Source: Rhodocyclaceae bacterium (GTDB lineage: Bacteria > Pseudomonadota > Gammaproteobacteria > Burkholderiales > Rhodocyclaceae). From it: a stretch of DNA of 64,000 nt. Location: NCBI GenBank assembly GCA_020445665.1, contig JAGRGD010000049.1:62001-126000 (forward strand), written 5' to 3'. How positions within the stretch are numbered: position 1 is the stretch's first letter; each line of letters begins with the position of its first letter. The position numbers and the translations under genes were made by a program. Below are positions 1 to 8,903 of the stretch, one piece after another. Under the pieces are notes generated by a model, which saw only the letters and a list, made by a program, of their open reading frames with translations, ran no database searches and was not told the origin of the DNA.

Positions 1-1239
1 AGGGGTGTGGGAGATGCGGTGCTCAGGCCTGTCCTGCAGGAGCCGCTCGCGGCGCGAGGCGCCGGCCGGGGCTGCGGCGTCCGGGCCCAGGCGCTGGTGC
101 TCGGCAGGGGTCAGTCCCAGTCGCCGGTCGAAGTGGCTTGTCCAGGCCTGGTCGCCGATCCGGCGCAGGCGCTCGACATCCTCGGGGCGGGTGGATTCTG
201 CGCCGAGGTTCATGCCGGCGACGAAGGCGAAGTCTTCCGCCAGGCGGGTGCAGGTCTCGGCGAAGCGGGCGTCCGCCTGGGCCGGATCCTCTCCGTCGAT
301 CACGGACTGCAGGCGCGCGATATCGGCGTCGCGGCGCAGGATCTCGAAACGCATCCGCACTTCGTGGATGCGGTTGTAGAACATTTCGAGCTTGGCGCCC
401 TTTTCGAGCACGTGGTCCGGCGTCGTGATCTTGCCGCAGTCATGCATCCATGCGCCGATGCGAAACTCCCGCCAGGCGTCCTGGGAGCGGAAGCGGAAGT
501 TGGCATGGACGCCCTCTTCGGATGCCCCGGCCGCCTCGGCGAGCATCAGCGCCAGCGTCGGCACCCGGGCGCAATGCTCGCCGGTGTGGGGGCTGCGGGC
601 GTCGATGGCGCCAGCGATCATCTGGATGATCGCGTCGATCAGTTCCGCGCGCCCCTCGAGCAGGGCGTGGTTCTCGATTGCCACGGCCGCCTGGGCGGCG
701 AGCGCCTCGGCGACCTGCACCAGCGGATGCCTGAACGGGACTACCTGGCCGTCGGTGTCGAGGGCATTGAGGAACTGGAGAACCCCGACTACGGTGCCGG
801 CACGGGATCGCATCGGCACGGTCAGCATCGACTGCGTGTGATAGCCCGACAGGCGGTCCATTTCGTGGGTGCCCGAGAGGTCGAAACGCGGCTCGTCGTA
901 GGCATCGTCGATGACCACCGAGTGGGGGTGGAGCGCAACCCAGGTCGCCAGATGGCGCTCGTTGGGTGCGCCCGTGACCGGATCGTGAAGGGCCAGATGG
1001 CTGACCGGCAACGGGTCGCCGCGGGTGCGCAGGGAAAACGCCAGCCGATCCTCGTCGTCGACCAGATACATGGTCGCCGCGTCGCAATGGCAGAGGCGCT
1101 TGCCGTGCTCGAGGATCAGGCTCAGAAGCTTGTTGCGGTCGCGCTCTGCCGACAGGGAGATGCCGATTTCAATCAGGCTGGTGAGCTTGTCGACGGTCTC
1201 GGCGCTGGTCTGCAGGTTCGACAGGGGGGAGGGGGGCAT
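1..1239 (-). CDS. GAF-HD-GYP-type signalling protein (C-terminus beyond window)
   Basis: Reading the minus strand from the ATG at 1239 gives an open frame of 413 codons that leaves the window at position 1. Residues about 20-195 look like a GAF sensor domain. Residues about 200-300 look like an HD-GYP-type phosphohydrolase core, with the first histidines in SPHTGEHCARV (near 218) and the HD pair in WMHDCGKI (near 266). HD-GYP proteins usually hydrolyse cyclic di-GMP. The region after the HD pair is divergent and the GYP loop, if present, is outside the window, so activity cannot be judged. An AGGA ribosome-binding site lies about 8 bases upstream of the start. The gene is divergent from the FecR-domain gene. 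Confidence 0.8.
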   Translation of the reverse strand, partial: MPPSPLSNLQTSAETVDKLTSLIEIGISLSAERDRNKLLSLILEHGKRLCHCDAATMYLVDDEDRLAFSLRTRGDPLPVSHLALHDPVTGAPNERHLATWVALHPHSVVIDDAYDEPRFDLSGTHEMDRLSGYHTQSMLTVPMRSRAGTVVGVLQFLNALDTDGQVVPFRHPLVQVAEALAAQAAVAIENHALLEGRAELIDAIIQMIAGAIDARSPHTGEHCARVPTLALMLAEAAGASEEGVHANFRFRSQDAWREFRIGAWMHDCGKITTPDHVLEKGAKLEMFYNRIHEVRMRFEILRRDADIARLQSVIDGEDPAQADARFAETCTRLAEDFAFVAGMNLGAESTRPEDVERLRRIGDQAWTSHFDRRLGLTPAEHQRLGPDAAAPAGASRRERLLQDRPEHRISHTP

Positions 1240-1327
1240 GGTGTGATCCTTGGATGTGCCGGCAGTCCCGCCCGCGCGGGACCCTTGCGCTACAATCGGC
1301 GCGTTATTCCGGCAAGGAGGCTCGAAC

Positions 1328-1777
1328 ATGGCTGTCTGGCTGCGATCACTGCGGTACGCCGCCATCCTGCTGGCCTTCACGACGTCAGCTTATGCCGAAT
1401 CGGATCCCATCGGCTACGTAAAAACACACGCCGGAGCGGCCTTCGTGGACGCGGGCGGAGAAACCCTGGAGGCATTTCCCGGGCTGGCCCTGCGTGAGGG
1501 GGATGTGATCCGTACCGGTGACGACGGGCGGCTCGGCCTGACCCTTCTGGACAACACCGTAATGTCGGTCGGGCCGAATGCCGAACTGGTGGTGGAGGAG
1601 TACCTGTTCCGCCCCGGCGAAGGCGAACTGGGCCTGGGAGTGCGCCTGCTGCGCGGCACGATGCAGTTCATCTCGGGCGTCATTGCCAAGCTGCGCCCCG
1701 AGGCCGTCAAGGTGCGAACAACGACCGGGACCATCGGGGTGCGGGGAACCCGTTTCCTGGTCAAGGTGGAGGATTGA
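1328..1777 (+). CDS. FecR-domain periplasmic protein
   Basis: The 149-residue product starts with a signal peptide (WLRSLRYAAILLAFTTSAYA) followed by one FecR domain. The domain has the typical pattern of a threshold segment (LREGDVIRTGDDGRLGLTL), a VGPNAEL turn and a C-terminal VRTTTGTIGVRGTRF. Stand-alone FecR domains of this kind are found in the periplasm beside CHASE2 cyclases and OmpA proteins; their ligand is unknown. The start at 1328 is chosen because an AAGGAGG site lies 7 bases upstream and the signal peptide begins there; the frame stays open further upstream. The next gene starts 5 bases after the stop codon, so the two are probably co-transcribed. Confidence 0.85.
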   Translation: MAVWLRSLRYAAILLAFTTSAYAESDPIGYVKTHAGAAFVDAGGETLEAFPGLALREGDVIRTGDDGRLGLTLLDNTVMSVGPNAELVVEEYLFRPGEGELGLGVRLLRGTMQFISGVIAKLRPEAVKVRTTTGTIGVRGTRFLVKVED

Positions 1778-1782
1778 GCGCC

Positions 1783-2394
1783 ATGGCGCAACGCAGTGGG
1801 ATGCACGGTGGGAATCTCCTGCTGGCCGCGCTGGTTGCCGGCCTCGCAGTGTCGGCATGTGCACCGAAGTCCTGGGTCGTGCTCTTGCCCAACGAGGATG
1901 GCTCCACCGGGCGCATCATCGTCAGTGGCCCCGAAGGCCAGGCCGAGGTGGCCGAAGCGGGTACGGCGGCTTCCCTCGATACGGCCGTGCCCGAGACCTT
2001 CGATGTCTCGCGGGGAGAGATCGACACGACCTTTGGTGACGCGCTTCAGGCTCAGCCGTCGCCGCCGGCAGTGTTCCGCCTCTATTTCGAGCTCGGCGGT
2101 ACCCAGTTGACCCCCGAATCGGCCGCCCTATTGCAGGACGTGCTCAACGAAGTCGGGGCGCGGCCGGGCGCCGATCTCTCCATTGTCGGCCACACCGATA
2201 CGGCTGGCGCCGCCGCCGACAACGAAGCCCTCGGCCTCGAAAGGGCACACTTCGTGCGGGACAGGATCATTGCCGCCGGGCTGAAGCTCGACAGGATCTC
2301 GACGGAGAGCCACGGCGAGGGCAACCTGCTGGTGCCCACGGCTGACGATGTCTCCGAGCCGCGCAATCGGCGGGTCGAAATCGTCGTGCGCTGA
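1783..2394 (+). CDS. OmpA-family lipoprotein
   Basis: A 203-residue protein with a lipoprotein signal (LLLAALVAGLAVSAC, cysteine at about residue 26) and a C-terminal OmpA-like peptidoglycan-binding domain. The domain shows the family pattern: a YFELGGTQLTPES strand, VGHTDTAG, AHFVRDRIIAAGL and the closing EPRNRRVEIVV. It should be anchored in the outer membrane and bind peptidoglycan. The start at 1783 has GGAGGA 9 bases upstream; an ATG at 1801 is an alternative. It forms a short operon with the FecR-domain gene and converges on the CHASE2 cyclase gene, leaving only about 9 bases between the stop codons. Confidence 0.85.
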   Translation: MAQRSGMHGGNLLLAALVAGLAVSACAPKSWVVLLPNEDGSTGRIIVSGPEGQAEVAEAGTAASLDTAVPETFDVSRGEIDTTFGDALQAQPSPPAVFRLYFELGGTQLTPESAALLQDVLNEVGARPGADLSIVGHTDTAGAAADNEALGLERAHFVRDRIIAAGLKLDRISTESHGEGNLLVPTADDVSEPRNRRVEIVVR

Positions 2395-2403
2395 GGTTCG
2401 TCT

Positions 2404-4530
2404 TCAGTACAGGGCGAAGGTGGTGCCCGTCTCGCCGCGGGCAAGGCGGGCGAGATGGAAGGCCACCAGCGGGTCGTCGGGGCGCTCGCGGTCGAGATCT
2501 TCGAAGGCACGCCGGGCGGCAGCGGGGTCGGACGCGAGCAGGTCAAAGGCTGCGTCGTAGGCGGGGTCCGGCGCCGTAGCAGGCTCGAAGATCTGCAGGA
2601 CCTCGCTGCGCCCCCTCAGGCGCGCGTGACCGATGACGCGAACGGTGGCAGCCGGGCACTCCGCCAGCGTAACGGCGGAAACGCACATCCGGGTGCCAAG
2701 CAGCTTGTTGGCCGATTCGAGCCGGGCCGCCTCGTTGATCGGGTTGCCAAGGGCGGCATACTCCAGCATGGCCGACCCGCCGAAATTGCCCACCGTCACC
2801 TCGCCACTGTGCACCCCGATGCGGGTCTTGCCCACCCCGTGCCCGCGACCCAGCGGGGAAGCCCGAAACGCCTGCGCAAACCCATCGAGCTCGATCGCAC
2901 AGTCGAGCGCACGGCGAGCGTGGTCTGGCTGTGCGATCGGGGCGGAAAACATCACTGCAACCGCATCGCCGACGATGCGCAGCAGCGTACCCTCATGGCG
3001 GAATGCGATCTCGACCATGCCGTCGAGGTAGGCGTTCACCAGCGCGACGGCCTCCCGGGGCTGCGTGCGCTCGATCAGGCTGGTGTAGCCCTCCAGATCC
3101 GTGAAGATGAAGCTGCAGTGTCTTCGCACGCCGCCGAGCTCCAGGGATTCGGGTTGTTCGATCAGGTGGCGCACCAGATTGGGCGAGACATACCGCGAAA
3201 ACGCACTTCGGATCCAGCGCTGGTGTCGCTCCGTGCGATTCAGGCGTGCCAGGGCGGCGGTGATCGCGCACAGCCCCCAGGCGCCGATCGGCGCAACAGG
3301 ATCCAGAATCAGACCACGCTCGGCAAAGGCCACGGTGGAGATGCCGACCGTGGCGGCGGGAAAGGCCATGAGCGCGACGGCCGACCCGACACGGAGCGGT
3401 TGGCGCGCGACGCGGATCGCGAGCAGGGCGCCGATCGCGAGGACGATCAGCTCCGCCGGCGCGGCCCAGAAGGGGCGCTCGACGACGTGCCCCGTCAGTA
3501 GCTGCTCGAGCAATTGGCGGTGTACCTCGACACCGGGAATTGTCTCGCCCAGGGGCGAGACCCGCATGTCGTGCATCAGGGATGCGGAACTTCCCACCAG
3601 AACGAAGTGGCCCGACAGGTCGAGGGCCGACTCGCGCTCGAGGACACGCCAGGCGGGGAGATAGGCGCTGTGTCGCAGCAGCGAATAGTGCAGCCAGCGG
3701 GCGCCCGTCGCGGTCGCCGAAAGGGTCAGCCGACCGACACGCAAGTGCCCGATACCGCCCGAACCATCACCTTCCACGACCAGTGGCGAGCGATCCTGCG
3801 CGACGCGCAGCATCTCGAGCGTCAGGGCGGGAGCGGTTTCAGTGCCAATCCGCAACAGCAGCGGAACGTTGCGTATGACCGCATCTCCGCCGGCATCATC
3901 GATGACGCTGAAATGGCCGAGCCCGGCGGCGGCCCGCTCGAGGGCCTCGAGGGAGCCGAGGCGTCCGCCGTAGGCGGGCAGACCCGCCACAATGCCATCG
4001 CCGCCCCGCAGGACGACGGTGCCGGGCAGCGCCAGGGTGGCGTGGGGGAGTCGCTGTGCCGCAAAACCAAGCACAACGTGGCTGCTTGCGATGGCGCGGG
4101 CGAACAGCATGTCGGGGTCCGGCAGACCCTCGATCAGCGGCCGGATATCCGGGTCGGGCTGCCATTGTTCGATGGCTGCGCGGGGCGCGGTGCGGTCGGG
4201 CTCCGTAAAGGCCATGTCGAACCCGATCACCCGGGCGCCCGCGGCATCCAGCTGATCGACCAGGTCCGCCAGTCGCGAGCGTGGCCACGGCCACTGCCCG
4301 AGCCGTCGGATGCTCTGCTCATCGATGTCAACCACGGTGATCGGAGTACCTGCCGAAACGCGTGGGAACCAGCGCTGCACCTGATCCTGAAACTGGGTCC
4401 GGAGGCTCGCCAGCGGAGGCGGATCGATCAGGAATGCGCCGATCGCAAGCGCCAGTGCAAGCAGTGGCAGGCGTTCGACCACGCGGGACAGGCGGGAGGG
4501 CCCGTTGCGCTGGTCGAACGGTGCCGTCAC
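2404..4530 (-). CDS. CHASE2-domain class III adenylate/guanylate cyclase
   Basis: A protein of about 708 residues. The order is an N-terminal membrane segment (LPLLALALAIGAFLI), a large periplasmic CHASE2 domain (roughly residues 30-330), two to three membrane segments and a cytoplasmic class III nucleotide cyclase domain (roughly 460-640). The metal-binding aspartates are present in FTDLEGYT and in VGDAVAVMF, as are the transition-state Asn and Arg in INEAARLE. The two base-selecting positions are unusual: R replaces the usual K in RIVGD, and A replaces the usual T or D in EYAALGNPIN. Specificity is therefore uncertain. I chose the GTG at 4530, which has GGGAG upstream; a GTG at 4581 inside moaC is an alternative. 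FecR/OmpA/CHASE2-cyclase neighbourhoods recur in proteobacteria. Confidence 0.85.
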   Translation of the reverse strand: MTAPFDQRNGPSRLSRVVERLPLLALALAIGAFLIDPPPLASLRTQFQDQVQRWFPRVSAGTPITVVDIDEQSIRRLGQWPWPRSRLADLVDQLDAAGARVIGFDMAFTEPDRTAPRAAIEQWQPDPDIRPLIEGLPDPDMLFARAIASSHVVLGFAAQRLPHATLALPGTVVLRGGDGIVAGLPAYGGRLGSLEALERAAAGLGHFSVIDDAGGDAVIRNVPLLLRIGTETAPALTLEMLRVAQDRSPLVVEGDGSGGIGHLRVGRLTLSATATGARWLHYSLLRHSAYLPAWRVLERESALDLSGHFVLVGSSASLMHDMRVSPLGETIPGVEVHRQLLEQLLTGHVVERPFWAAPAELIVLAIGALLAIRVARQPLRVGSAVALMAFPAATVGISTVAFAERGLILDPVAPIGAWGLCAITAALARLNRTERHQRWIRSAFSRYVSPNLVRHLIEQPESLELGGVRRHCSFIFTDLEGYTSLIERTQPREAVALVNAYLDGMVEIAFRHEGTLLRIVGDAVAVMFSAPIAQPDHARRALDCAIELDGFAQAFRASPLGRGHGVGKTRIGVHSGEVTVGNFGGSAMLEYAALGNPINEAARLESANKLLGTRMCVSAVTLAECPAATVRVIGHARLRGRSEVLQIFEPATAPDPAYDAAFDLLASDPAAARRAFEDLDRERPDDPLVAFHLARLARGETGTTFALY

Positions 4531-4546
4531 CGTGCGGGTCTCCCGT

Positions 4547-5029
4547 TCAGTCGCCCGCCACCCAGTGGCCGGATTTGCCACCCCGTTTCTCGAGCAGGCG
4601 CACGGATTCGATCACCATGCCCCGGTCCACCGCTTTGCACATGTCGTAGATCGTGAGCAGGCCCACCTGGACGGCGGTGAGGGCTTCCATCTCCACGCCG
4701 GTGCGGCCGACAGTCTCGGCCGTGGCGATGCAATCGACCCGACTGTCGCCTTCGTCGATCGTAAACTCGACGGCGACCCGGGTGAGGGGAATCGGGTGGC
4801 AAAGGGGGATCAGGTCGGCGGTGCGCTTCGCCCCCTGGATGGCTGCGATGCGCGCGATGCCGATCACGTCCCCCTTCTTCGCGTCCCCCGCGACGATCAT
4901 CGCGAGCGTTTCGGATTGCATGCGGATCGACCCCTGGGCACGGGCGACGCGGCGGGTTTCTGACTTGTCGCCCACGTCGACCATGTGGGCCTTGCCCTCG
5001 TTGTCGAAATGGGTCAGGACATCGCTCAT
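4547..5029 (-). CDS. moaC: cyclic pyranopterin monophosphate synthase MoaC
   Basis: The 160-residue product matches MoaC over its full length. Motifs are [10 protein letters not shown], the [10 protein letters not shown] helix, [11 protein letters not shown] and the C-terminal KRGGKSGHW. MoaC converts the 3',8-cyclo-GTP made by MoaA into cyclic pyranopterin monophosphate, the first stable intermediate of molybdenum cofactor synthesis. No other moa or moe genes are nearby. It is transcribed toward the cyclase gene, and divergently from the M48 protease gene, whose start is 85 bases away. Confidence 0.97.
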   Translation of the reverse strand: MSDVLTHFDNEGKAHMVDVGDKSETRRVARAQGSIRMQSETLAMIVAGDAKKGDVIGIARIAAIQGAKRTADLIPLCHPIPLTRVAVEFTIDEGDSRVDCIATAETVGRTGVEMEALTAVQVGLLTIYDMCKAVDRGMVIESVRLLEKRGGKSGHWVAGD

Positions 5030-5114
5030 CGGGTGTCTCTCTCGGTGGCCGGGTCTGCGTGCGCCGCGTGCAGGTGAGCGGGAACACGGCGTGGAGGATG
5101 GCTATCATAGCACC

Positions 5115-6545
5115 GTGAAACGACGCCTCTTTGTGCTCTTCCTGTCGGCCACGCTCACCTGTCAGGCGCCCGCCGCGGGCCTGCCTGACCTGGGCGATGT
5201 CGGCGCTGGCGATCTCAGCCCGCTGGCGGAGCGGCGAGTGGGCGAGCAGGCGATGCGCGACATCCGGTTCCGCGAGCAGGCTTATGTTGAAGACCCCGAG
5301 ATCGAGGACTATCTCAACGATCTCGGGCAGCGCCTCGCCGCCCATGCCCCCGAGACGGCGCAGTCCTTCCGCTTTTTCGCGGTCGGCGAAAGCACCCTCA
5401 ACGCCTTCGCGCTACCCGGGGGATTCATCGGCGTCCACACGGGCCTGATTACGGCGGCGAAGACCGAATCCGAACTGGCTTCGGTGCTCGGTCACGAGAT
5501 CGCCCACGTCACGCAAAGGCATATCGCTCAACTGGTGGCCAATCAGGGGACAACCGGGATGATCATGCTCGCGTCCATCCTGGTGGCCATCCTGGCAGCG
5601 AGCCGCAACCCGCAGGCGGCCGAGGCCGCACTCGCGACAGGGTCGGCTGCTGGCATCCAGTCGCAGCTTGCGTACAGCCGCGATTTCGAGCGCGAGGCGG
5701 ATCGCGTCGGTCTGCAGATCCTGCAGGGCGCTGGTTTCGATGTGCGCGGCATGGAGGCCTTCTTCGAGCGACTGCAGCGCAGCAGCCGCCTCTACGAAAA
5801 CAACGCGCCGGTGTACATGCGAACCCACCCGCTGACCACCGAGCGGATCTCCGACATTGGCAATCGCGTGAGCCAGATGCGCTACCGGCAGGTCGCAGGG
5901 AGCGAGACCTTCCATCTGGTGCGAGCCAAGCTGATCGTCGACGCCGCTCCGCCCGGGGTGTCCGTGGAGGGCATGCATCTGCTCGACGACCAGGCGGCCG
6001 ACGTGCGCGGCTATGCCCGCGCGCTTGTCGCCCTCAAGGCCGGGCGTGCCGAGGAAGCCCGGGCCCATGTGGCGAAATTGTCGCCAGAGTGGCGCCAGCA
6101 CCCGATGGTCGATTTTCTTCTGGGCGAGATCCTGCGGGCGCAGCGTGACCTGAACACTGCAGTGGCGCACTTTCGTCGCGCCGTCGCAGCCTGGCCCGGG
6201 CACCGGGCGCTCGCCTATGGCCTGATCGAAACCCTGGTCGAACTCGGGCGTCATGGCGATGCCGTTGTCGAGGCCCGAAGCCGCATCTCGGGCGACTCGG
6301 ACGACGTGCGGATGTGGTCCCTGCTGTCGCGTGCCCAGGCCGGGCGCGGCAGCAGTTCGGGGCGTCATCGGGCGCAGGCCGAGGTGTTCCGCATCCAGGG
6401 CGCATGGCGGGCCGCGGTCGAGCAACTGGAACTGGCGCGGGCGGCCGGCGACGCCGATTTCTACGAGGCATCGGCAATCGATGCGCGTCTTCGCGAGTTC
6501 CGACGGCAGCTGCAGCTGGCGCGGGAACCCCGCGCCGACGGATGA
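5115..6545 (+). CDS. BepA-like M48 metalloprotease with TPR region
   Basis: A 476-residue secreted zinc protease. The start is a GTG at 5115 followed by a signal peptide (KRRLFVLFLSATLTCQAPAAG); the same frame is open upstream through antisense moaC and should not be used. The zinc site is HEIAH within SVLGHEIAHVTQRH, with the downstream glutamate in FEREADRVG. The N-terminal half resembles BepA (YfgC), the periplasmic protease and chaperone that handles LptD and BamA. The C-terminal third (from about residue 300) is helical and TPR-like, with several A.A...RAV.A-type repeats. A TusA-like gene follows after 86 bases. Confidence 0.9.
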   Translation: MKRRLFVLFLSATLTCQAPAAGLPDLGDVGAGDLSPLAERRVGEQAMRDIRFREQAYVEDPEIEDYLNDLGQRLAAHAPETAQSFRFFAVGESTLNAFALPGGFIGVHTGLITAAKTESELASVLGHEIAHVTQRHIAQLVANQGTTGMIMLASILVAILAASRNPQAAEAALATGSAAGIQSQLAYSRDFEREADRVGLQILQGAGFDVRGMEAFFERLQRSSRLYENNAPVYMRTHPLTTERISDIGNRVSQMRYRQVAGSETFHLVRAKLIVDAAPPGVSVEGMHLLDDQAADVRGYARALVALKAGRAEEARAHVAKLSPEWRQHPMVDFLLGEILRAQRDLNTAVAHFRRAVAAWPGHRALAYGLIETLVELGRHGDAVVEARSRISGDSDDVRMWSLLSRAQAGRGSSSGRHRAQAEVFRIQGAWRAAVEQLELARAAGDADFYEASAIDARLREFRRQLQLAREPRADG

Positions 6546-6631
6546 TCAGGGCGCCGGAGCTCACGCGTTAGAATGCGGCCGGATAGGTCGACGGCACTTC
6601 GCCTGGCCAAACGCAATCGAGGCACCGAGAC

Positions 6632-6874
6632 GTGAACTACTTTGACAAGGAAGTGGACGCCAGGGGACTGAACTGCCCCTTGCCGATCCTGCGTGCGAAG
6701 AAGATGCTGGCCACGATGGAGGGGGGTCAGGTCGTTCGCGTGATTGCGACCGATCCGGGGTCGGTGAAGGATTTCGCCGCGTTCGCCAAGCAGACCGGCA
6801 ACGAATTGATCCACCAGGGCCAGGTGGAGGGTGAGGCCGAGGCGTTCGAGTTTTTCCTGCGGCGCAAGGCCTGA
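6632..6874 (+). CDS. TusA-family sulfurtransferase-like protein
   Basis: An 80-residue protein starting at GTG 6632. It has the family signature DARGLNCPLPILRAKK with the conserved CPxP cysteine, then a VVRVIATDPGSVKDF strand-turn-helix. TusA-family proteins carry sulfur as a persulfide on this cysteine for tRNA thiolation, molybdenum cofactor or sulfur-oxidation pathways; the exact recipient here cannot be told from the sequence. It ends before a strong hairpin shared with the convergent flagellin gene. Confidence 0.92.
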   Translation: MNYFDKEVDARGLNCPLPILRAKKMLATMEGGQVVRVIATDPGSVKDFAAFAKQTGNELIHQGQVEGEAEAFEFFLRRKA

Positions 6875-6899
6875 GCGTCGTCGAACCGCGTCTCAAGGT

Positions 6900-6931
6900 G
6901 GCATCACCACGGCTCGCGCCGTGATGATGCC
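6900..6931. terminator. Hairpin between convergent tusA-like gene and fliC1
   Basis: Two 14-base arms (6900-6913 and 6918-6931) pair with a single mismatch around a TCGC loop. The hairpin lies 25 bases after the tusA-like stop codon and about 50 bases beyond the fliC1 stop. Only short T runs follow on either strand, so it is a probable bidirectional terminator or 3'-end stabiliser rather than a textbook one. Confidence 0.65.
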
Positions 6932-6982
6932 TTGCGGTCGACGGGAATCGGACCGACTGAAAGCTGTCGCGTTCCGGTCCGC

Positions 6983-7816
6983 TTAGCCCTGCAGCAGGCT
7001 GAGCACGTTCTGCGGGATCGCGTTGGCCTGAGCGAGCATCGCGGTGCCCGCCTGCTGCAGGATCTGGGCGCGGGTCAGCGCCGCTGTTTCGGCCGCGAAG
7101 TCGGCGTCGAGGATGCGGCTGGCGGCCGCAGTCTGGTTCTCGCGAGAGATCTGCAGCACGCCGATGACGCCCTCGAAGCGGACCTGCGCGGCGCCATAGG
7201 TCGCCCGATCCGTGTTGACCTTGTCGATCGCGCTGTCGATGGTAGAAATTGCGGCCGATGCGGCACTTGCCGTTGCGACGGTAGTACTTGCCGAGGCGGT
7301 GGCGGACGAAACCGCGCCTCCAGAGATGGCCGTGGTCGACACCGAGACGGTCTCGCCCGCGTTGGCGCCGACCTGAAACACCTGCGTGCCGGCATCCGAA
7401 TCCAGAATCTTGAGGCCGTTGAAGGTGGTCTGGGTGCCAATCCGGTCGATTTCCTGCTGCAGTTGGTCGAACTCGGCCTCAAGGGCCGCCCGGTCACTCG
7501 ACGAGTTGGTGGCGTTGGCCGACTGAATCGCCAGGTCGCGCATGCGCAGCAGGTGATCCTTGACCTGGCCCAGGGCGCCTTCAGCGGTCTGGGCCAGGGA
7601 GATTCCGTCGTTGGCATTGCGGATTGCCACGGTCATTCCGCGGGCCTGGGCGTTCATGCGGGTCGCGATCGCGAGACCTGCCGCGTCGTCCTTGGCGCTA
7701 TTGACGCGCAGGCCCGACGAGAGGCGCTGTAGTGCGGTGTTCAGGGATCCCTGCGACGACGCGAGGTTACGCTGCGCGTTGAGGGAGGGGATGTTGGTGT
7801 TGATGATCGAAGCCAT
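6983..7816 (-). CDS. fliC: flagellin FliC (copy 1)
   Basis: A short flagellin of 277 residues, the filament subunit. The N-terminal D0/D1 region ([15 protein letters not shown], then [21 protein letters not shown]) and the C-terminal D1/D0 region ([20 protein letters not shown] ... ending NVLSLLQG) are conserved. The middle, about residues 165-205, is only a short Ser/Thr/Ala-rich stretch, so the D2/D3 domains are absent. Exposed Ser/Thr residues there are plausible glycosylation sites given the island downstream. It is preceded by a sigma-54 promoter and a CGGCAA/TTGCCG cluster. A second, very similar copy lies at 44099-44929. Confidence 0.97.
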   Translation of the reverse strand: MASIINTNIPSLNAQRNLASSQGSLNTALQRLSSGLRVNSAKDDAAGLAIATRMNAQARGMTVAIRNANDGISLAQTAEGALGQVKDHLLRMRDLAIQSANATNSSSDRAALEAEFDQLQQEIDRIGTQTTFNGLKILDSDAGTQVFQVGANAGETVSVSTTAISGGAVSSATASASTTVATASAASAAISTIDSAIDKVNTDRATYGAAQVRFEGVIGVLQISRENQTAAASRILDADFAAETAALTRAQILQQAGTAMLAQANAIPQNVLSLLQG

Positions 7817-7897
7817 GATGTCACTCCTTGTCGGATTCCCGTCCTATGCAATGGAGCCTGATGACAGGTGACCGTCAGCGGCTCGCAGGACGCCTAC

Positions 7898-7913
7898 TGC
7901 AACAAGGGTGCCA
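7898..7913 (-). promoter_or_regulatory. sigma-54 promoter of fliC1
   Basis: On the minus strand the sequence reads TGGCACCCTTGTTGCA. It matches the sigma-54 consensus at the -24 TGGCAC and -12 TTGCA elements with the required GG-N10-GC spacing. The predicted start of transcription is near 7888, about 70 bases upstream of the fliC1 ATG. Confidence 0.85.
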
Positions 7914-7954
7914 GCTCTGAAATGGGAGATTTCGCAGGGCTTTCAGGACATTTT

Positions 7955-8025
7955 TTGCCGCATGCTCTCGGCAATTCCAGGCCTGAGCGGCAAGATTTCG
8001 CGCTGCGGAGGGGAACAAATTGCCG
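7955..8025. promoter_or_regulatory. Cluster of four CGGCAA/TTGCCG half-sites upstream of fliC1
   Basis: Half-sites lie at 7955-7960 (TTGCCG), 7969-7974 (CGGCAA), 7988-7993 (CGGCAA) and 8020-8025 (TTGCCG). They are 40-130 bases upstream of the fliC1 sigma-54 promoter, the usual place for an enhancer-binding activator. The same half-sites flank every other sigma-54 promoter in the window, so they are probably bound by the FlrC-type regulator encoded at 37083-38480 (inference). Confidence 0.65.
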
Positions 8026-8049
8026 CCCGGACCGGCGACGGTCTGCCGA

Positions 8050-8068
8050 CACCCGTGCCAGCCGGGTG
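8050..8068 (-). terminator. Possible terminator hairpin after flgN
   Basis: CACCCG (8050-8055) and CGGGTG (8063-8068) form a 6-bp stem with a 7-base loop, 7 bases beyond the flgN stop codon. There is no T tract, so confidence is low. Confidence 0.35.
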
Positions 8069-8075
8069 CGGAAAC

Positions 8076-8555
8076 TCAGACGCTGCCGAAGCGGCGCCCG
8101 GAGATGAAGGGGCGGGACTGTCCGTCGGGGCCGTAGGTGGCACCCGGCTGCGCGGCAGCGGCCATCAGCACGGTCAGGGCCTGCTGGTTGTGCTGCATGC
8201 GCTCGGAGATGAGGCGACCATTGGAGGTGTTCCGTTCGGCGGCCTGCCCGGCAAGGTCCAGGATCCGGTCCCAGTTCCGCAGGGCGTCCGGCGCGCCCTG
8301 GAGCGCGCGTCGCATGGATGCATCGTCGAGTGTGAGATGCACGCCGGCAAAGGCCCGGCTGCGCTCGTCGCTCAGGAACTGCAGGCGCCGATAGAGCGCG
8401 GTCTTGCGGTCGGCCATCTCAAGAAGGGCATCGGTCTGGCCGTCAAGAAGGAGCGCTTCCTCCTGCTTGAGGAGGGCGACGAAGTCGTCGAGCAGGGCCG
8501 ACTCTTCCTGCAGCAGGCGCGACAGGAACTGCCGGTCGGGCAAGCGCTCGCTCAC
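8076..8555 (-). CDS. flgN: flagella synthesis protein FlgN (hook-junction chaperone)
   Basis: A 159-residue, largely helical protein of FlgN type. The N-terminal half has a long coiled-coil-like run (LLQEESALLDDFVALLKQEE) with the KTALYRRLQFLSDER region typical of the family. FlgN is the cytosolic export chaperone for the hook-filament junction proteins FlgK and FlgL. The GTG start at 8555 is immediately adjacent to the flgM stop codon (TGAGTG), so the two are translationally coupled, as in many flagellar systems. Confidence 0.9.
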   Translation of the reverse strand: MSERLPDRQFLSRLLQEESALLDDFVALLKQEEALLLDGQTDALLEMADRKTALYRRLQFLSDERSRAFAGVHLTLDDASMRRALQGAPDALRNWDRILDLAGQAAERNTSNGRLISERMQHNQQALTVLMAAAAQPGATYGPDGQSRPFISGRRFGSV

Positions 8556-8870
8556 TCAGACCTTGTTCGGCTGCGCAGCCAGCATCTGCTTGACGCTGTC
8601 GATGAGGCCGTCAGCGACCTTGTTGGCGTCAACCTTGAAGCGGCCATCCGAGATGGCTTGCTTGATCTCGTCCACGCGCACCTGATTGACGACGGGCGTC
8701 GACTGGATGGCAGCCTCGGCTTTCTGCATGCCGCTGGAGAGGGACGACAGGTCGACACGGTCACCGGTCGGAGCGGCTGATGGTGGCGCTCCGGTGGTGG
8801 CAACGGTCTTGCTGCGGCTATCTCCGGTCTCGAGATTGCCAACAGGCTTGATCGAGTTGTCGATTTTCAC
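8556..8870 (-). CDS. flgM: anti-sigma-28 factor FlgM
   Basis: A 104-residue protein beginning at GTG 8870 (VKIDNSIKP), with an AGGA site about 8 bases upstream. The C-terminal half carries the sigma-28-binding region (RVDEIKQAISDGRFKVDANKVADGLI). FlgM holds FliA (sigma-28) inactive until the hook is complete and FlgM is exported. A sigma-28-like promoter at 8904-8931 suggests the usual feedback, with FlgM made from a FliA-dependent promoter. fliA itself is not in the window. Confidence 0.92.
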   Translation of the reverse strand: MKIDNSIKPVGNLETGDSRSKTVATTGAPPSAAPTGDRVDLSSLSSGMQKAEAAIQSTPVVNQVRVDEIKQAISDGRFKVDANKVADGLIDSVKQMLAAQPNKV

Positions 8871-8903
8871 GGTAATGGTCCTCGGGGTAGGAATCTGACT
8901 GAC

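Noticed and set aside
7..1497. Long open frame on the plus strand over the first 1.5 kb
   Set aside because: It is antisense to the GAF/HD-GYP gene, whose translation shows clear domains; high-GC DNA creates long antisense frames.
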